Program-made: the position numbers and the translations under genes
Notes under the pieces: generated by a model
Database searches by the model: none
Told to the model about the DNA's origin: nothing
What the model saw: only the letters and a program-made list of their open reading frames with translations
From: Pseudomonadota bacterium
GTDB lineage: Bacteria; Pseudomonadota; Alphaproteobacteria; RF32; CAG-239
Reading direction: 5' to 3'
Assembly: GCA_021617435.1 (NCBI GenBank)
Contig: JAJWCP010000005.1
Coordinates: 1-26,169 of the forward strand
Length of the DNA stretch: 26,169 bases
Shown: piece by piece, positions 1 through 8,900 of the stretch
Layout of the letters: each line of letters opens with the position of its first letter
Position numbering within the stretch: position 1 is the first letter of the stretch

Positions 1-27
1 ACAAATTTGCTACTTGGTTTGACCTGG

Positions 28-94
28 ACCATCGGGTCAAGCCCGATGGTGACAGAAAGGGGAAGGACGCATCGCTCAAGCCCGATGGTGACAG
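28..94 (+). repeat. Two copies of a palindromic repeat, read in frame into the prepilin leader
   Basis: An identical 19-base sequence occurs at 37-55 and 76-94, 39 bases (13 codons) apart. The first copy is part of a perfect 9-bp inverted repeat, ACCATCGGG (28-36) against CCCGATGGT (42-50), with a 5-base loop. The second copy keeps only a 5-bp stem (70-74 with 83-87). Because the spacing is a multiple of three, both copies read the same way in the frame of the downstream prepilin gene, as VKPDGD and LKPDGD. The first stem could also fold in the RNA running leftward from the secretion operon. It resembles small dispersed palindromic elements of alphaproteobacterial genomes, but genome copy number cannot be judged from this window. 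Confidence 0.75.
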
Positions 95-95
95 C

Positions 96-728
96 TTGTG
101 TGCAGGGCGCAGCATGGTTGAGATGTTAGGGGTATTAGCTATTATCGGCGTTTTAAGCGTCGGCGCTATTGCCGGTTATTCAAAGGCGATGATGAAATAT
201 AAGCTCAACAAACAAGCGGAGCAACTCAATACCGTAATAAACGCCGTGGCTCGCAATGCACATAGTTTTGATAATTTGTTAGCAAATAAAGGCGCTTTTA
301 TTTTAACTAATACTTTTGTTAAAATGGGTGAAATTCCGGTAGAAATGCATTACAGCGAACGTTATATCCGTGATATATTTAATAATTATTGGACAATTAC
401 TCTGCTGAACTATGACTCCGGCATAACCTTAAATTTAGTTTTGGATGCAACAAGCGCCTTAAAAAACAAGTCGGCGAATAATTTGGAAATTTGCCGCAAT
501 ATTATTACTGTCGCCAAAGAAAATTCCGACAGTATAGAGGCAGTTTCAAACGTTATTAAACAAGACAGTGGCGACTATATCGCAACCTCTTTGTATGGCG
601 ATAATTACTGCTTATCGGGCAGACCTTGTTTAAAAAACTTGCACCTTGACGATATTTATAAATTTTGCACCAAATTCACAGGCGGCGACAAAGTGCCTCA
701 GTTTAAAATAACATGGGGAATTAAGTAA
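96..728 (+). CDS. Type IV prepilin-like protein (pseudopilin), 5' end uncertain
   Basis: This is the only plus-strand gene. The N-terminus has the class III signal of type IV prepilins: Gly4 followed by RSMVE, so cleavage by prepilin peptidase after Gly4 would leave Glu at position +5 of the mature protein, then a hydrophobic helix (about residues 9-28) starting MLGVLAIIGVL. The remainder is a roughly 180-residue globular part with four Cys (133, 172, 178, 191) that could form disulfides. It could be a minor pilin or type II secretion pseudopilin. The listed start is a TTG at 96 with no convincing Shine-Dalgarno. The frame stays open to the left window edge through the palindromic repeats, so the true start may lie outside. 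Its last 8 bases overlap the end of virB11 on the other strand. Confidence 0.8.
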   Translation: MCAGRSMVEMLGVLAIIGVLSVGAIAGYSKAMMKYKLNKQAEQLNTVINAVARNAHSFDNLLANKGAFILTNTFVKMGEIPVEMHYSERYIRDIFNNYWTITLLNYDSGITLNLVLDATSALKNKSANNLEICRNIITVAKENSDSIEAVSNVIKQDSGDYIATSLYGDNYCLSGRPCLKNLHLDDIYKFCTKFTGGDKVPQFKITWGIK

Positions 729-1692
729 TTTCGGTAATGGCGCGCAGGTTTCCATCGCGGTTAATTTGCACCACTCGCAACTTATGGCGCATTTCCTCAA
801 TGGTTTTAACACGGTCAATAGTCGGATAGGTGTGCAAAATACGGTCGGTAAACGCCTGATAAGCGGCTTCAGAGCTTTCGGCGTGAATGGTAGCCAAGCA
901 GTTATCATGACCGGATCCCATCAGCTCCCACAAAGCGCCGGCGTTGCTGGTTGATATTTCACCGCCGATAATTGCATCAGGCGTAAAACGCACCACAAGG
1001 TCAATAATTTTGGCATAATCCATTTGGTTGGTTTGCTCGGTACGCGATAACACCAAATGCACGCGGTTAGGGTGCGGAACCAACAACTCGCGCGTATCTT
1101 CAATGGTGACAATCCGTTTATGGATATCCAAAATTTTTAACAAGTTGTTCAAAAAGGTGGTTTTACCGGTTGAGGTTGCGCCGCTGACTAAAATATGGTC
1201 GCCGCGCTTAATGCTTAACAACAAACGCTCATAAGGGTCTTCAGGATCTTTAATCTGCTTTAACGGGTTTATTTTATGCAAAGCTTTACCTTGCGATAAT
1301 CCGTAATCTTCAAGCCCGAAAGCAACTTCATCGCTATGCACACGAATTGTGAGCGCAACGCCGCCGGTTAAGTCATCTTGGTCATACATGATGTTACGGC
1401 CGGCGATAGCTGAAAAACGGTGCTCGCCGGGGATAGTAGCATACACTACCGGAGAGCCTTGAATCGGGTCAAACGGAAGTTCATAAGTGTTGGCAACAAT
1501 ATAAAGCAAATCAGTCAAATAATCTTTAGTGAGTTTTTCATCTTTGTACATTACCCACGGATAAGCCCTTTTACCACGCAAGCGTAGCCAAATTTGACCG
1601 GAGCGGTTAATAGCAACCTCTTCAATATTATCTTGGTTATACCAATAAGAGAGCGGGCGTAACACTGATTCCAAAACCGTAAATGTGCTCAT
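721..1692 (-). CDS. virB11: VirB11 traffic ATPase of the T4SS
   Basis: A 323-residue protein, the usual VirB11 length. It shows the secretion-ATPase motifs in order: Walker A GATSTGKT (171-178), Asp box TIEDTRE (196-202), Walker B region PDAIIGGEI (238-246) and His box GHDNCLATIHAES (261-273). VirB11 forms a cytoplasmic hexamer under the secretion channel and helps switch between pilus assembly and substrate transport. No signal peptide or membrane segment is seen. The ATG follows a GGAG with 8-base spacing, and that site abuts the TAG stop of the upstream virB10 gene (11-base gap), so translation is probably coupled. CpaF/TadA ATPases are related, but the virB neighbours decide for VirB11. 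It is the last gene of the operon in this window and ends inside the convergent prepilin gene. Confidence 0.96.
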   Translation of the reverse strand: MSTFTVLESVLRPLSYWYNQDNIEEVAINRSGQIWLRLRGKRAYPWVMYKDEKLTKDYLTDLLYIVANTYELPFDPIQGSPVVYATIPGEHRFSAIAGRNIMYDQDDLTGGVALTIRVHSDEVAFGLEDYGLSQGKALHKINPLKQIKDPEDPYERLLLSIKRGDHILVSGATSTGKTTFLNNLLKILDIHKRIVTIEDTRELLVPHPNRVHLVLSRTEQTNQMDYAKIIDLVVRFTPDAIIGGEISTSNAGALWELMGSGHDNCLATIHAESSEAAYQAFTDRILHTYPTIDRVKTIEEMRHKLRVVQINRDGNLRAITEIT

Positions 1693-1703
1693 GGGCTGTT
1701 CTC

Positions 1704-4700
1704 CTAGAATAACTGCGCCGAGGTGTTAGTGCTGCCGGCGGTTGACGACGGCGGCGGAGTTGCCCCAACCGAAGTTACCGGCGGAATAGCCGGAGCCGCG
1801 GCTCTACGCTTTTTATTCTTGGAACTGGCAGTATCGTCAATAAGCGGCGTGGTCGGCTGAACATTATCAGCTTCATTATCCATATAAACAACGCCTTGAG
1901 TGCCGCCGGAGGTTCCGGTACCGGAGCCACCGCCGCCGCTGCTTTTGCTTGAAGAACCTTGGTCTCGGTCATCAATAAGAACCGTCGGCTTGTTAAGAGC
2001 GTCAAGAGCTTCTTCATCACTGCGGGCTGCAGTACGTATCCACAAATCTTCCTTAGGATAAATAATTAAACGAGTGCCGGCAGGAACATAAGTAATAGCC
2101 TCAATATTAGTTTTATCCTGCAAAATTTGGTTAAACATATCATCCATGTTTTGCAAAAAGTTTTCACGGGCGTCTTGCGCGGCTTCAGCTTTGGCATTTG
2201 AGGTGGTGCTACCGTCAGATGATGTTGAGGTTTCGCCACTGGCGGCAATATATGCAACCGCGCTACTCATTAAAGTGGTTACCATCGGCAAAGTATACTT
2301 TTTAAGCAACTGCTCATCCAAATAACCGATAGCTCCGCCACGACCTTGAGCATCACCGGTTTGCGCCGATGAAAATTCAAACGCGGAGCCGTCAGGACGA
2401 ATAAGTCGGTTCCAGGTAATGGAAACGCGAACTGCGCCGCCGCTGTTACCTCCGCTGGAACCGCCGGAAGATGTGCCCATAACGCGGCTACCGGCCGGAA
2501 TAACGATATTGCGACCTTGCTCGGCGTATACGTTGCGTTCAACAATCGCCGTTACCGGAGCGCTGTCTGAACCGTTGCTTGACATAATGGTACGCGCCAA
2601 AACTGCCGGAATCGGCTTATCAGCCAAAATCATTTCACTCATATCAACACGCCAACTTGAAATTTGACGCGGAATACCATCCCAATAAGGCTGCATACCG
2701 TCAAAACTCTTGGTATCAGCGTTGGTTGAAATTTTGCCGACCGTGATTTCCTGCCGACGAGCCGCCTGAGCCGCCGCTAACGCCGCCGCCCGAACCGGAT
2801 CATATCTTTCGCCGGGACCAAAACCGCCACCGGGACCTAAATTTGACGGATTGTTTCCTGTTCCGTACGCGCCGCCCGAACCGAACGTGCCGGCCGGAAT
2901 AAACATCTGTCCGCCTTTGTTGTCTTTAACTTCTTCAATACCGATTAAGCCGCCTTCATTATCCACAATTAAGCCATCCGGCATTTTTTTACCGATTAAA
3001 TTACCAAGCTTATCAACCACATCATTATTGATTAAAATGTCGCCAAGATAATTGCCGTCAGGAGTTAAGGCAATACCGATGGTTTTAAGACCGTATTTAC
3101 CGGTATCTTCCGTGGTAGAACCTTGCGGAACATCAACCGCGCCGATATTGATTTTGCCGGTGGTCGGTTTGCCGGTTATATCGCGGCGGGGAGTGTTAGC
3201 CCAATCCGCAGGTTTGGCTTCTCTCGGTTTTACCACATTATAATACTGCAGTTCTTTTGCCAATGCCAAAACTTTGCCGCTCTCATCGCTGACTTCACCG
3301 CTGCCGCTGATTTTACCGATTACTTTGCCGTCATGATTAATAACTTCGCCGTTTAAGCGCAATTCGCCGATAACGTTATTGGCGGCATCGCGGATAAAGT
3401 AATCACGATTGCCGCGACCGATTAAAGTATACTCCTTGCTGACTAAAAAGCCTCTATCGGCTTTACCGATACGATTACCGGCAAAATTAAGCACTATTCC
3501 ATCGCGGGTTAAATAGCCAAGAGTGTTGCCTTCGTCATCGTAAACATAAAAATCATACAAGGCATAACCGATGTTTTTGTTATCATTAACCACCGTACCA
3601 TCAGCCAAAACCTGCCCTAAAATATCATTTTTATCACTGATAACCTTACCGTCAGAAGTTACGCGACCTAAAAAGCTGTTATCATGGTTAAAGGCAACTT
3701 TATAGCGGAAAGCCATACCTAATACCTCGCCGCCCGATGATACTGCCGTGTCATCAGGTTGCATATAACCAAGCTCCTTGTTGGCAGAGCTGATAATTTT
3801 ACCGCTGACATTGCTGCGTCCAAGCATATTATTCTCAAAGTCAATTACAGGAAATACTTCTGCAACACGACCGACAAATTTGCCATCATTATTATAATAA
3901 CGCCCGTTCCAGGCAACACAGCCTAAATCTTCATGATTGTAGTTAAGCAAATGTCCGAGCGGATTAACCGTGCCCAAGCCTTTACCGGCAAAATCAGCAA
4001 CCATGCCTGCTTTTACGCCGAAACCTATCATATTGCCAACTTCAGATACAGCCTGTCCGTTGGTTAAAATTTTACCCAGAACAACGCCGCGGCTATTGCG
4101 GATTTCACCGCGAGGTCCGATAACGCCTAAAAACGAACATTTGTTGTTAACCACGCTACTCATGTTGCTGATTGTACCAATAAGCGATTTGTTGGTATCT
4201 GCAACAATGTCGCCATTAAGCACTGAGCCGATAGTATTACCGGCAAAATCACGCACCGCGCCGAAAATATCCGCATAGCCCAGCATATCGCCGCTGATTG
4301 AAGTTGCCAAAAACGATTGCCCGGCGCCACCGATAACCGGCATTTGTTTGCTATCTGCCATTCCGGTAGACGAAACAACTTTATAGCCGAGTACAATTTT
4401 GCCGCTGACATTACCCTTTTCATCTGTGATTAAGTTGGTTTGAGTTAACGAACCCAAACTTTGCCCGTCAGCCGAAACGGCAAAATACGGATTAAGCGGA
4501 CCAGCCACAACTTTATTAGCGGCATCAAGGGCGAATCCGGTTGCGGTTAATTTATAATTTCTTTCAGCCGGAACACCTTGTAATTCTGCATTAACGCCTA
4601 TATATCCGCTAAGCTCGCCCGCCTCAGTATACAAGGCTGAAAGAGGAATGGAATTGCCGACTAATAAATTATCGGCAGAGTATACATATCCGAATGGTGA

Positions 4701-5957
4701 AACCTTAAACTTGTTGATACCATCTTCGGAAAATTCAGCGCCGATACCGCTTAAACCCACCAAATTGGAGCTGTTGTCAAAAATCAGCACTGTTTCGGGA
4801 GCCGCACCGATTATGCGCCCGATATTATCATATGCAATTTTGCCTTTGGCATAACCAAGCGGCGTTCCGGTCACAGAAATAACCGCGCCATTGCGTAAAA
4901 TTTGAGCTTGCAATTCGGCCAAATAATCAAACACCGGTCCCGATTTAACCACCTGACCGATAATTTTACCGTCATTATCTTTTACAAAACCGCGAGCGGT
5001 AATAGTACCTATGCTTTGCTGAGCCTTGTAAACGCTTCCGTCCGGCATAACGCGTCCTAAATATTTGCCATTTAAGTCTGTTGCCGTGGCAGCAATATCA
5101 ATTTTAAAACCGATAGCCTCATTTTGATTGTTAATAATTTTATCATCGGCACGTATTTTGCCAACAACTTTACCCAAGTTGATAACCTCGCCGTTATAAG
5201 CCACCAAGCCAAGATATTTGCCGAAATTATCAAAAGCATAACCATTGGAAACCGCTTTACCGATAATTTTATTATTTTCGTCATAAGCAAAGCCATTAGC
5301 ATGAATTTTGCCGATAACTTTGGCCTCAAAGTCAGTTACTTTTCCGCCGGGAGCAATACTGCCGATAAAATCGCCGGTCGGTGAAACAACCATTTTGGCG
5401 GAAATTAATTTACCGTCTAAAACATAGCCGTTGCCGCTGTTGCGATAAGCGTAACCCATGGCGGAGATAAAACCGATGTTTTGCCCTTCCATGCTGATAT
5501 ACTGCCCGTCACCGGTTAAGCGACCAATCGCGGCGCCTTTGTCATTATAAATCAATCCGGGATATAAAACCGCACCCAAAATATTGTACGAATCGTCAAC
5601 CACCAAAGCATTCGGCAGAACTTTACCTACAATTTTACCAGAAGGAAGACGTACGGAGCCGTCATTACTTACACGACCTAAAAGTTTATTATCATTGCCG
5701 ATAGCAACACCTTGAGGAATAATGCCGCCTTTAATCTCGCCTTTGTTATTTACGATAAAACTATCAGCGGTAATGTTGCCAATAACTTCATTGTCAAAGC
5801 TGACTACCGTGCCGTCAGGAATAACTTTACCGATTAAGTCTCCATTAAAATTAATGGCCGTAATTTCTTGTGCAAAAGCCGAACTTGCCGCCATACAAAT
5901 GGTCGCCATTAACATGATTTTGCATAATTCCAGTAATTTTCCTGCCATAGCCAACAC
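1704..5957 (-). CDS. virB10: VirB10 C-terminal half: exported repeat protein with VirB10/TrbI barrel domain
   Basis: The start is taken as GTG at 5957-5955, giving 1417 aa, because GGAGGA lies 6 bases upstream and a good Sec signal peptide follows (positive N-terminus, hydrophobic core, ASSAFA|QE). Residues from about 30 to 900 are a degenerate array of roughly 17-residue units of the form DG.VVD..G..IG.V. After a Gly-rich linker and an Ala-rich helix comes the VirB10/TrbI domain (about 1100-1309): SWRVDMSEMIL, VIPAGSRVMG, VRVSITWNRLIRPDGS, an antenna-like helical segment near YLDEQLLKKYTLPMV, and VPAGTRLIIYPKEDLWIRT. In known systems this domain forms the outer-membrane channel. A tail of about 108 low-complexity residues follows. 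It lacks the cytoplasmic tail and inner-membrane helix that normal VirB10 carries; the gene just upstream supplies these. Confidence 0.9.
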   Translation of the reverse strand: MLAMAGKLLELCKIMLMATICMAASSAFAQEITAINFNGDLIGKVIPDGTVVSFDNEVIGNITADSFIVNNKGEIKGGIIPQGVAIGNDNKLLGRVSNDGSVRLPSGKIVGKVLPNALVVDDSYNILGAVLYPGLIYNDKGAAIGRLTGDGQYISMEGQNIGFISAMGYAYRNSGNGYVLDGKLISAKMVVSPTGDFIGSIAPGGKVTDFEAKVIGKIHANGFAYDENNKIIGKAVSNGYAFDNFGKYLGLVAYNGEVINLGKVVGKIRADDKIINNQNEAIGFKIDIAATATDLNGKYLGRVMPDGSVYKAQQSIGTITARGFVKDNDGKIIGQVVKSGPVFDYLAELQAQILRNGAVISVTGTPLGYAKGKIAYDNIGRIIGAAPETVLIFDNSSNLVGLSGIGAEFSEDGINKFKVSPFGYVYSADNLLVGNSIPLSALYTEAGELSGYIGVNAELQGVPAERNYKLTATGFALDAANKVVAGPLNPYFAVSADGQSLGSLTQTNLITDEKGNVSGKIVLGYKVVSSTGMADSKQMPVIGGAGQSFLATSISGDMLGYADIFGAVRDFAGNTIGSVLNGDIVADTNKSLIGTISNMSSVVNNKCSFLGVIGPRGEIRNSRGVVLGKILTNGQAVSEVGNMIGFGVKAGMVADFAGKGLGTVNPLGHLLNYNHEDLGCVAWNGRYYNNDGKFVGRVAEVFPVIDFENNMLGRSNVSGKIISSANKELGYMQPDDTAVSSGGEVLGMAFRYKVAFNHDNSFLGRVTSDGKVISDKNDILGQVLADGTVVNDNKNIGYALYDFYVYDDEGNTLGYLTRDGIVLNFAGNRIGKADRGFLVSKEYTLIGRGNRDYFIRDAANNVIGELRLNGEVINHDGKVIGKISGSGEVSDESGKVLALAKELQYYNVVKPREAKPADWANTPRRDITGKPTTGKINIGAVDVPQGSTTEDTGKYGLKTIGIALTPDGNYLGDILINNDVVDKLGNLIGKKMPDGLIVDNEGGLIGIEEVKDNKGGQMFIPAGTFGSGGAYGTGNNPSNLGPGGGFGPGERYDPVRAAALAAAQAARRQEITVGKISTNADTKSFDGMQPYWDGIPRQISSWRVDMSEMILADKPIPAVLARTIMSSNGSDSAPVTAIVERNVYAEQGRNIVIPAGSRVMGTSSGGSSGGNSGGAVRVSITWNRLIRPDGSAFEFSSAQTGDAQGRGGAIGYLDEQLLKKYTLPMVTTLMSSAVAYIAASGETSTSSDGSTTSNAKAEAAQDARENFLQNMDDMFNQILQDKTNIEAITYVPAGTRLIIYPKEDLWIRTAARSDEEALDALNKPTVLIDDRDQGSSSKSSGGGGSGTGTSGGTQGVVYMDNEADNVQPTTPLIDDTASSKNKKRRAAAPAIPPVTSVGATPPPSSTAGSTNTSAQLF
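3265..5868 (-). repeat. Coding array of ~17-residue repeats in the exported VirB10 half
   Basis: Dozens of degenerate units of about 17 residues (about 51 bp) run through this stretch, recognisable by [DN]G.V.D..G..IG. Two or three further units sit near 2930-3090, after a non-repeat insert. The units are much more diverged than those next to the membrane anchor of the upstream protein. Some pairs match the upstream array closely, for example YKVAFN around 3690-3706 against 7330-7347. Boundaries are approximate. Confidence 0.85.
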
Positions 5958-5969
5958 TTTAATTCCTCC
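5955..5969 (-). promoter_or_regulatory. Ribosome binding site and coupled stop/start between the VirB10 halves
   Basis: Reading the minus strand: GGAGGA (5969-5964), two bases, the TAA stop of the upstream gene (5961-5959), one base, then GTG (5957-5955). The strong Shine-Dalgarno at 6-base spacing fixes the GTG as the start rather than the in-frame ATG at 6008, which would put a non-hydrophobic stretch before the signal peptide. Stop and start this close suggest translational coupling and near-equal output of the two halves. Confidence 0.8.
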
Positions 5970-8900
5970 GATTTTGAGCAACTTCCTGCAATGCGTAACC
6001 TGATACATTTTTATCTAGGTCAACAAACGAACCGTTGCTTTTTAAATATCCGATGTCTTTACCGGACCCAGAAATAACTCTGCCGGTTGCCGCCAAACGT
6101 CCCAAATATTTACCGTCATTGGAAACTATCGCCGTTCCGGTCTTATAGGCCATACCTAAAATGATGTTTTGATTATTAACCGCCAAGCGCCCTGATAAAA
6201 CCCGCCCGATAACGGAATTGTCAAATCCGCGAACCGTGCCGTCAAAGCCAACATAAGCCACAACTTTATCCTGATTGTTAATTACAATATCGGCATCGGC
6301 AATTTCACCTATTAAACGACCTTCTTTATTTACCGCTTTGCCATCGGGATAAACTTTGCCGATAACCACATTTTTGGTATTAATTATCGCACCGTCAGGC
6401 AATACGGAACCGATAATTCTGCCGCCATAATTAATTATAACGCCGCGTTTAAGCACGCTTAAATTTTTATCGCTCGCACCACCGGGAAGTATGAAAGTGG
6501 TTCGTTTAGAACTTAGATCGCGCACTCCGCCGGAAGCATCAGCGTATCCGGTGTAATTACCGAATAAATCGGTTACAACCGATTCCGGCACAACTTCGCC
6601 GACTACATTGCCGTTATCAACGTTTAGGATTAGTCCATCACTGTTTTCAAGACCGGTTTTTTTACCTTTTTTATCAATAACCGCACCATCAGCTTTAACA
6701 TACCCTAAATACGAGCCGTCATAACCGATAGCGGCTCCGGTACGAACAATGCCGCCTGCGTATTGGTGCTTATCATCAAACCAGCGACCTTTGGCATCCG
6801 CCTGTCCCAAGTGTTCGCCGAAACGAGTTACAACCCTGCCATCCGCATTAATAAATCCAACATTTTTGCCATTAAAATCAACCACTTTTCCAAACGGAAG
6901 CAGTTTGCCAATATTGCCGATATAAAAACTCATGCCGTCACCGTAAATGCGATCAAGAACAGCCCCTTTGTTATCATAAACATTGCCGTCGGCAAACAAA
7001 CGACCGACAATATTGCCGTCTGAGTTTAACAAAATATTTTTCTCAGGCAACGCAACACCTATTATCTTATTGTCTTTATCGGCAATATATTTGTGCAAAA
7101 ACAGTTTAGCGTCAGGATGAGCCTTAATTTGCAATGACCCGTCATTTTCAAATGTGCTCAGCAATTTTCCCTTTAAATCAAAGGCATAAAACGGCTGCGA
7201 AGTTTTTCCCAAATAAACTCCGTCAGAGGTAAATACTTCGCCGTCAGTATTAACGCAGCCCACCGGTAATAAAGCCGCCGAAACAACGTTACCGGTCGGG
7301 ACTAATCTTCCGACAACTTCGCCTTCAGCGTTAAACGCAACTTTATATTGCGCAACTTTGCCGACAATGTCGCCGTTATCATTTAACACGCTGCCATCAG
7401 GATTTACGCAACCGACATATTTTTTATCTTCATTTTTAACAATGCCTTGTTCATCAGCATCACCAAGATAATTGCAGCTATTGTCAAACACACGACCGGT
7501 TTTTACAACATCGCCCATATAAATATTTTTTTCATTATAAACACTGCCGTCAGCATAAACATGATAAGGCATATCCTGCCCGTCTTTGGTAATAACGCCG
7601 GTTTTATTTAAAATTCCAACATTAGAGCACCCCCAACCGATTACGGTGCCGCCACGAACGCCTTTAGCCACGAATTTGGAACCGTTAGCCTCTTTAACCA
7701 AAGTGTTCGGCAACATACGACCCAACACCTGACCACGGGTATTAATAACTTCTCCGGTCGGTGAAACATTGCCTAAAACCTTGCCTTCCGGCGTTATCGG
7801 GATTAAGTCCGTGCGAACAATAGCGCCGATTTTAACGGCTTTATTACTGATGACATTACCGTCTTTATCCACTCTTCCGACCACACTGCCGTCAGCTCCA
7901 ACTACCGTGCCGTCTTTTTTAACATATCCCAAGACTTTGCCATCATCAGCGACTGCAAGGTTGGTATAATCACCCACTCTGCCGACAACGTTACCGCGCT
8001 CATCAACAATCGTGCCGTCAGGCTGCATTTTGCCGATAACCCGTCCGTTGGCGTCTAAAATAGTGCCATCCTCAAGCTTTTTCCCGATTTTATTACCGTT
8101 AAAATCATAAATAGTGCCGTCTTCATCAATATAGCCGACCGCATTGCCGTCCGCATCATAATATATTTGACGCGACGCGCCGAGTTTACCGATTTTTTCA
8201 TTGCTTAACTTATAAGCGTCGCCGTTTTCATCAACATAGCCAACCACATTGCCGTCAGTATCAACAATAGAATTATCAGGCATAACCACGCCCAAAGCAT
8301 TGCCGTTTTCATCAACCGCAGTACGCCCCGGTTTGCTGACATAGCCGATAACGTTTCCGTTCATATCAACAACTTCGCCGTTAGAATTTAACCTGCCGAT
8401 AACATTGCCTTCTTTATCAACCACCGTGCCGTCTTCAAGCACTCTGCCGATAACATTGCCGTTAGAATCATAAACATAGCCGGCTTCAACCGATTTACCG
8501 AGTTTTACTCCGTTGCGGTCAACCACCGTACCGTCAGGCAATTCTTTACCGATAACATTGCCGTTAAAATCAAAAGCCTTACCTTCGGCGCTGACTGTGC
8601 CGATTACATTACCATTATCATCATAAATCAGTTTTTTGTTACCGGCCACGCCGATAATATTACCGTTTTCATCAACGATAAGCCCGTCTTCATTAACTCT
8701 GCCGATAACATTGCCGTCTTCATCACGAACATAACCTTCATCATCAATATAGCCGATTATTTTACCGTCAGGTCCGTATGCTATGCGGTTTTTGCCATCA
8801 TCCGCCATGGCTTTGCCAATAATTTTACCGTTTTTATCTAAAACATTGCCTTTGGCGTCAAGCGTACCGAGTTTATTGCCGTTTAAGTCAACCACTTGTC

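Noticed and set aside
721..1692. CpaF/TadA-type ATPase for type IV pili, given the adjacent prepilin gene
   Set aside because: Size, motif order and the virB operon on the same strand favour VirB11; the prepilin gene is convergent and not co-transcribed.
5959..6008. A frameshift or broken single VirB10 gene at the junction of the two large repeat proteins
   Set aside because: The first frame ends naturally, and the second starts with GTG, a strong GGAGGA ribosome site and a clear signal peptide. The stretch upstream of that GTG in the second frame does not look like repeat sequence, as it would if a single base were lost. An assembly error cannot be fully excluded.
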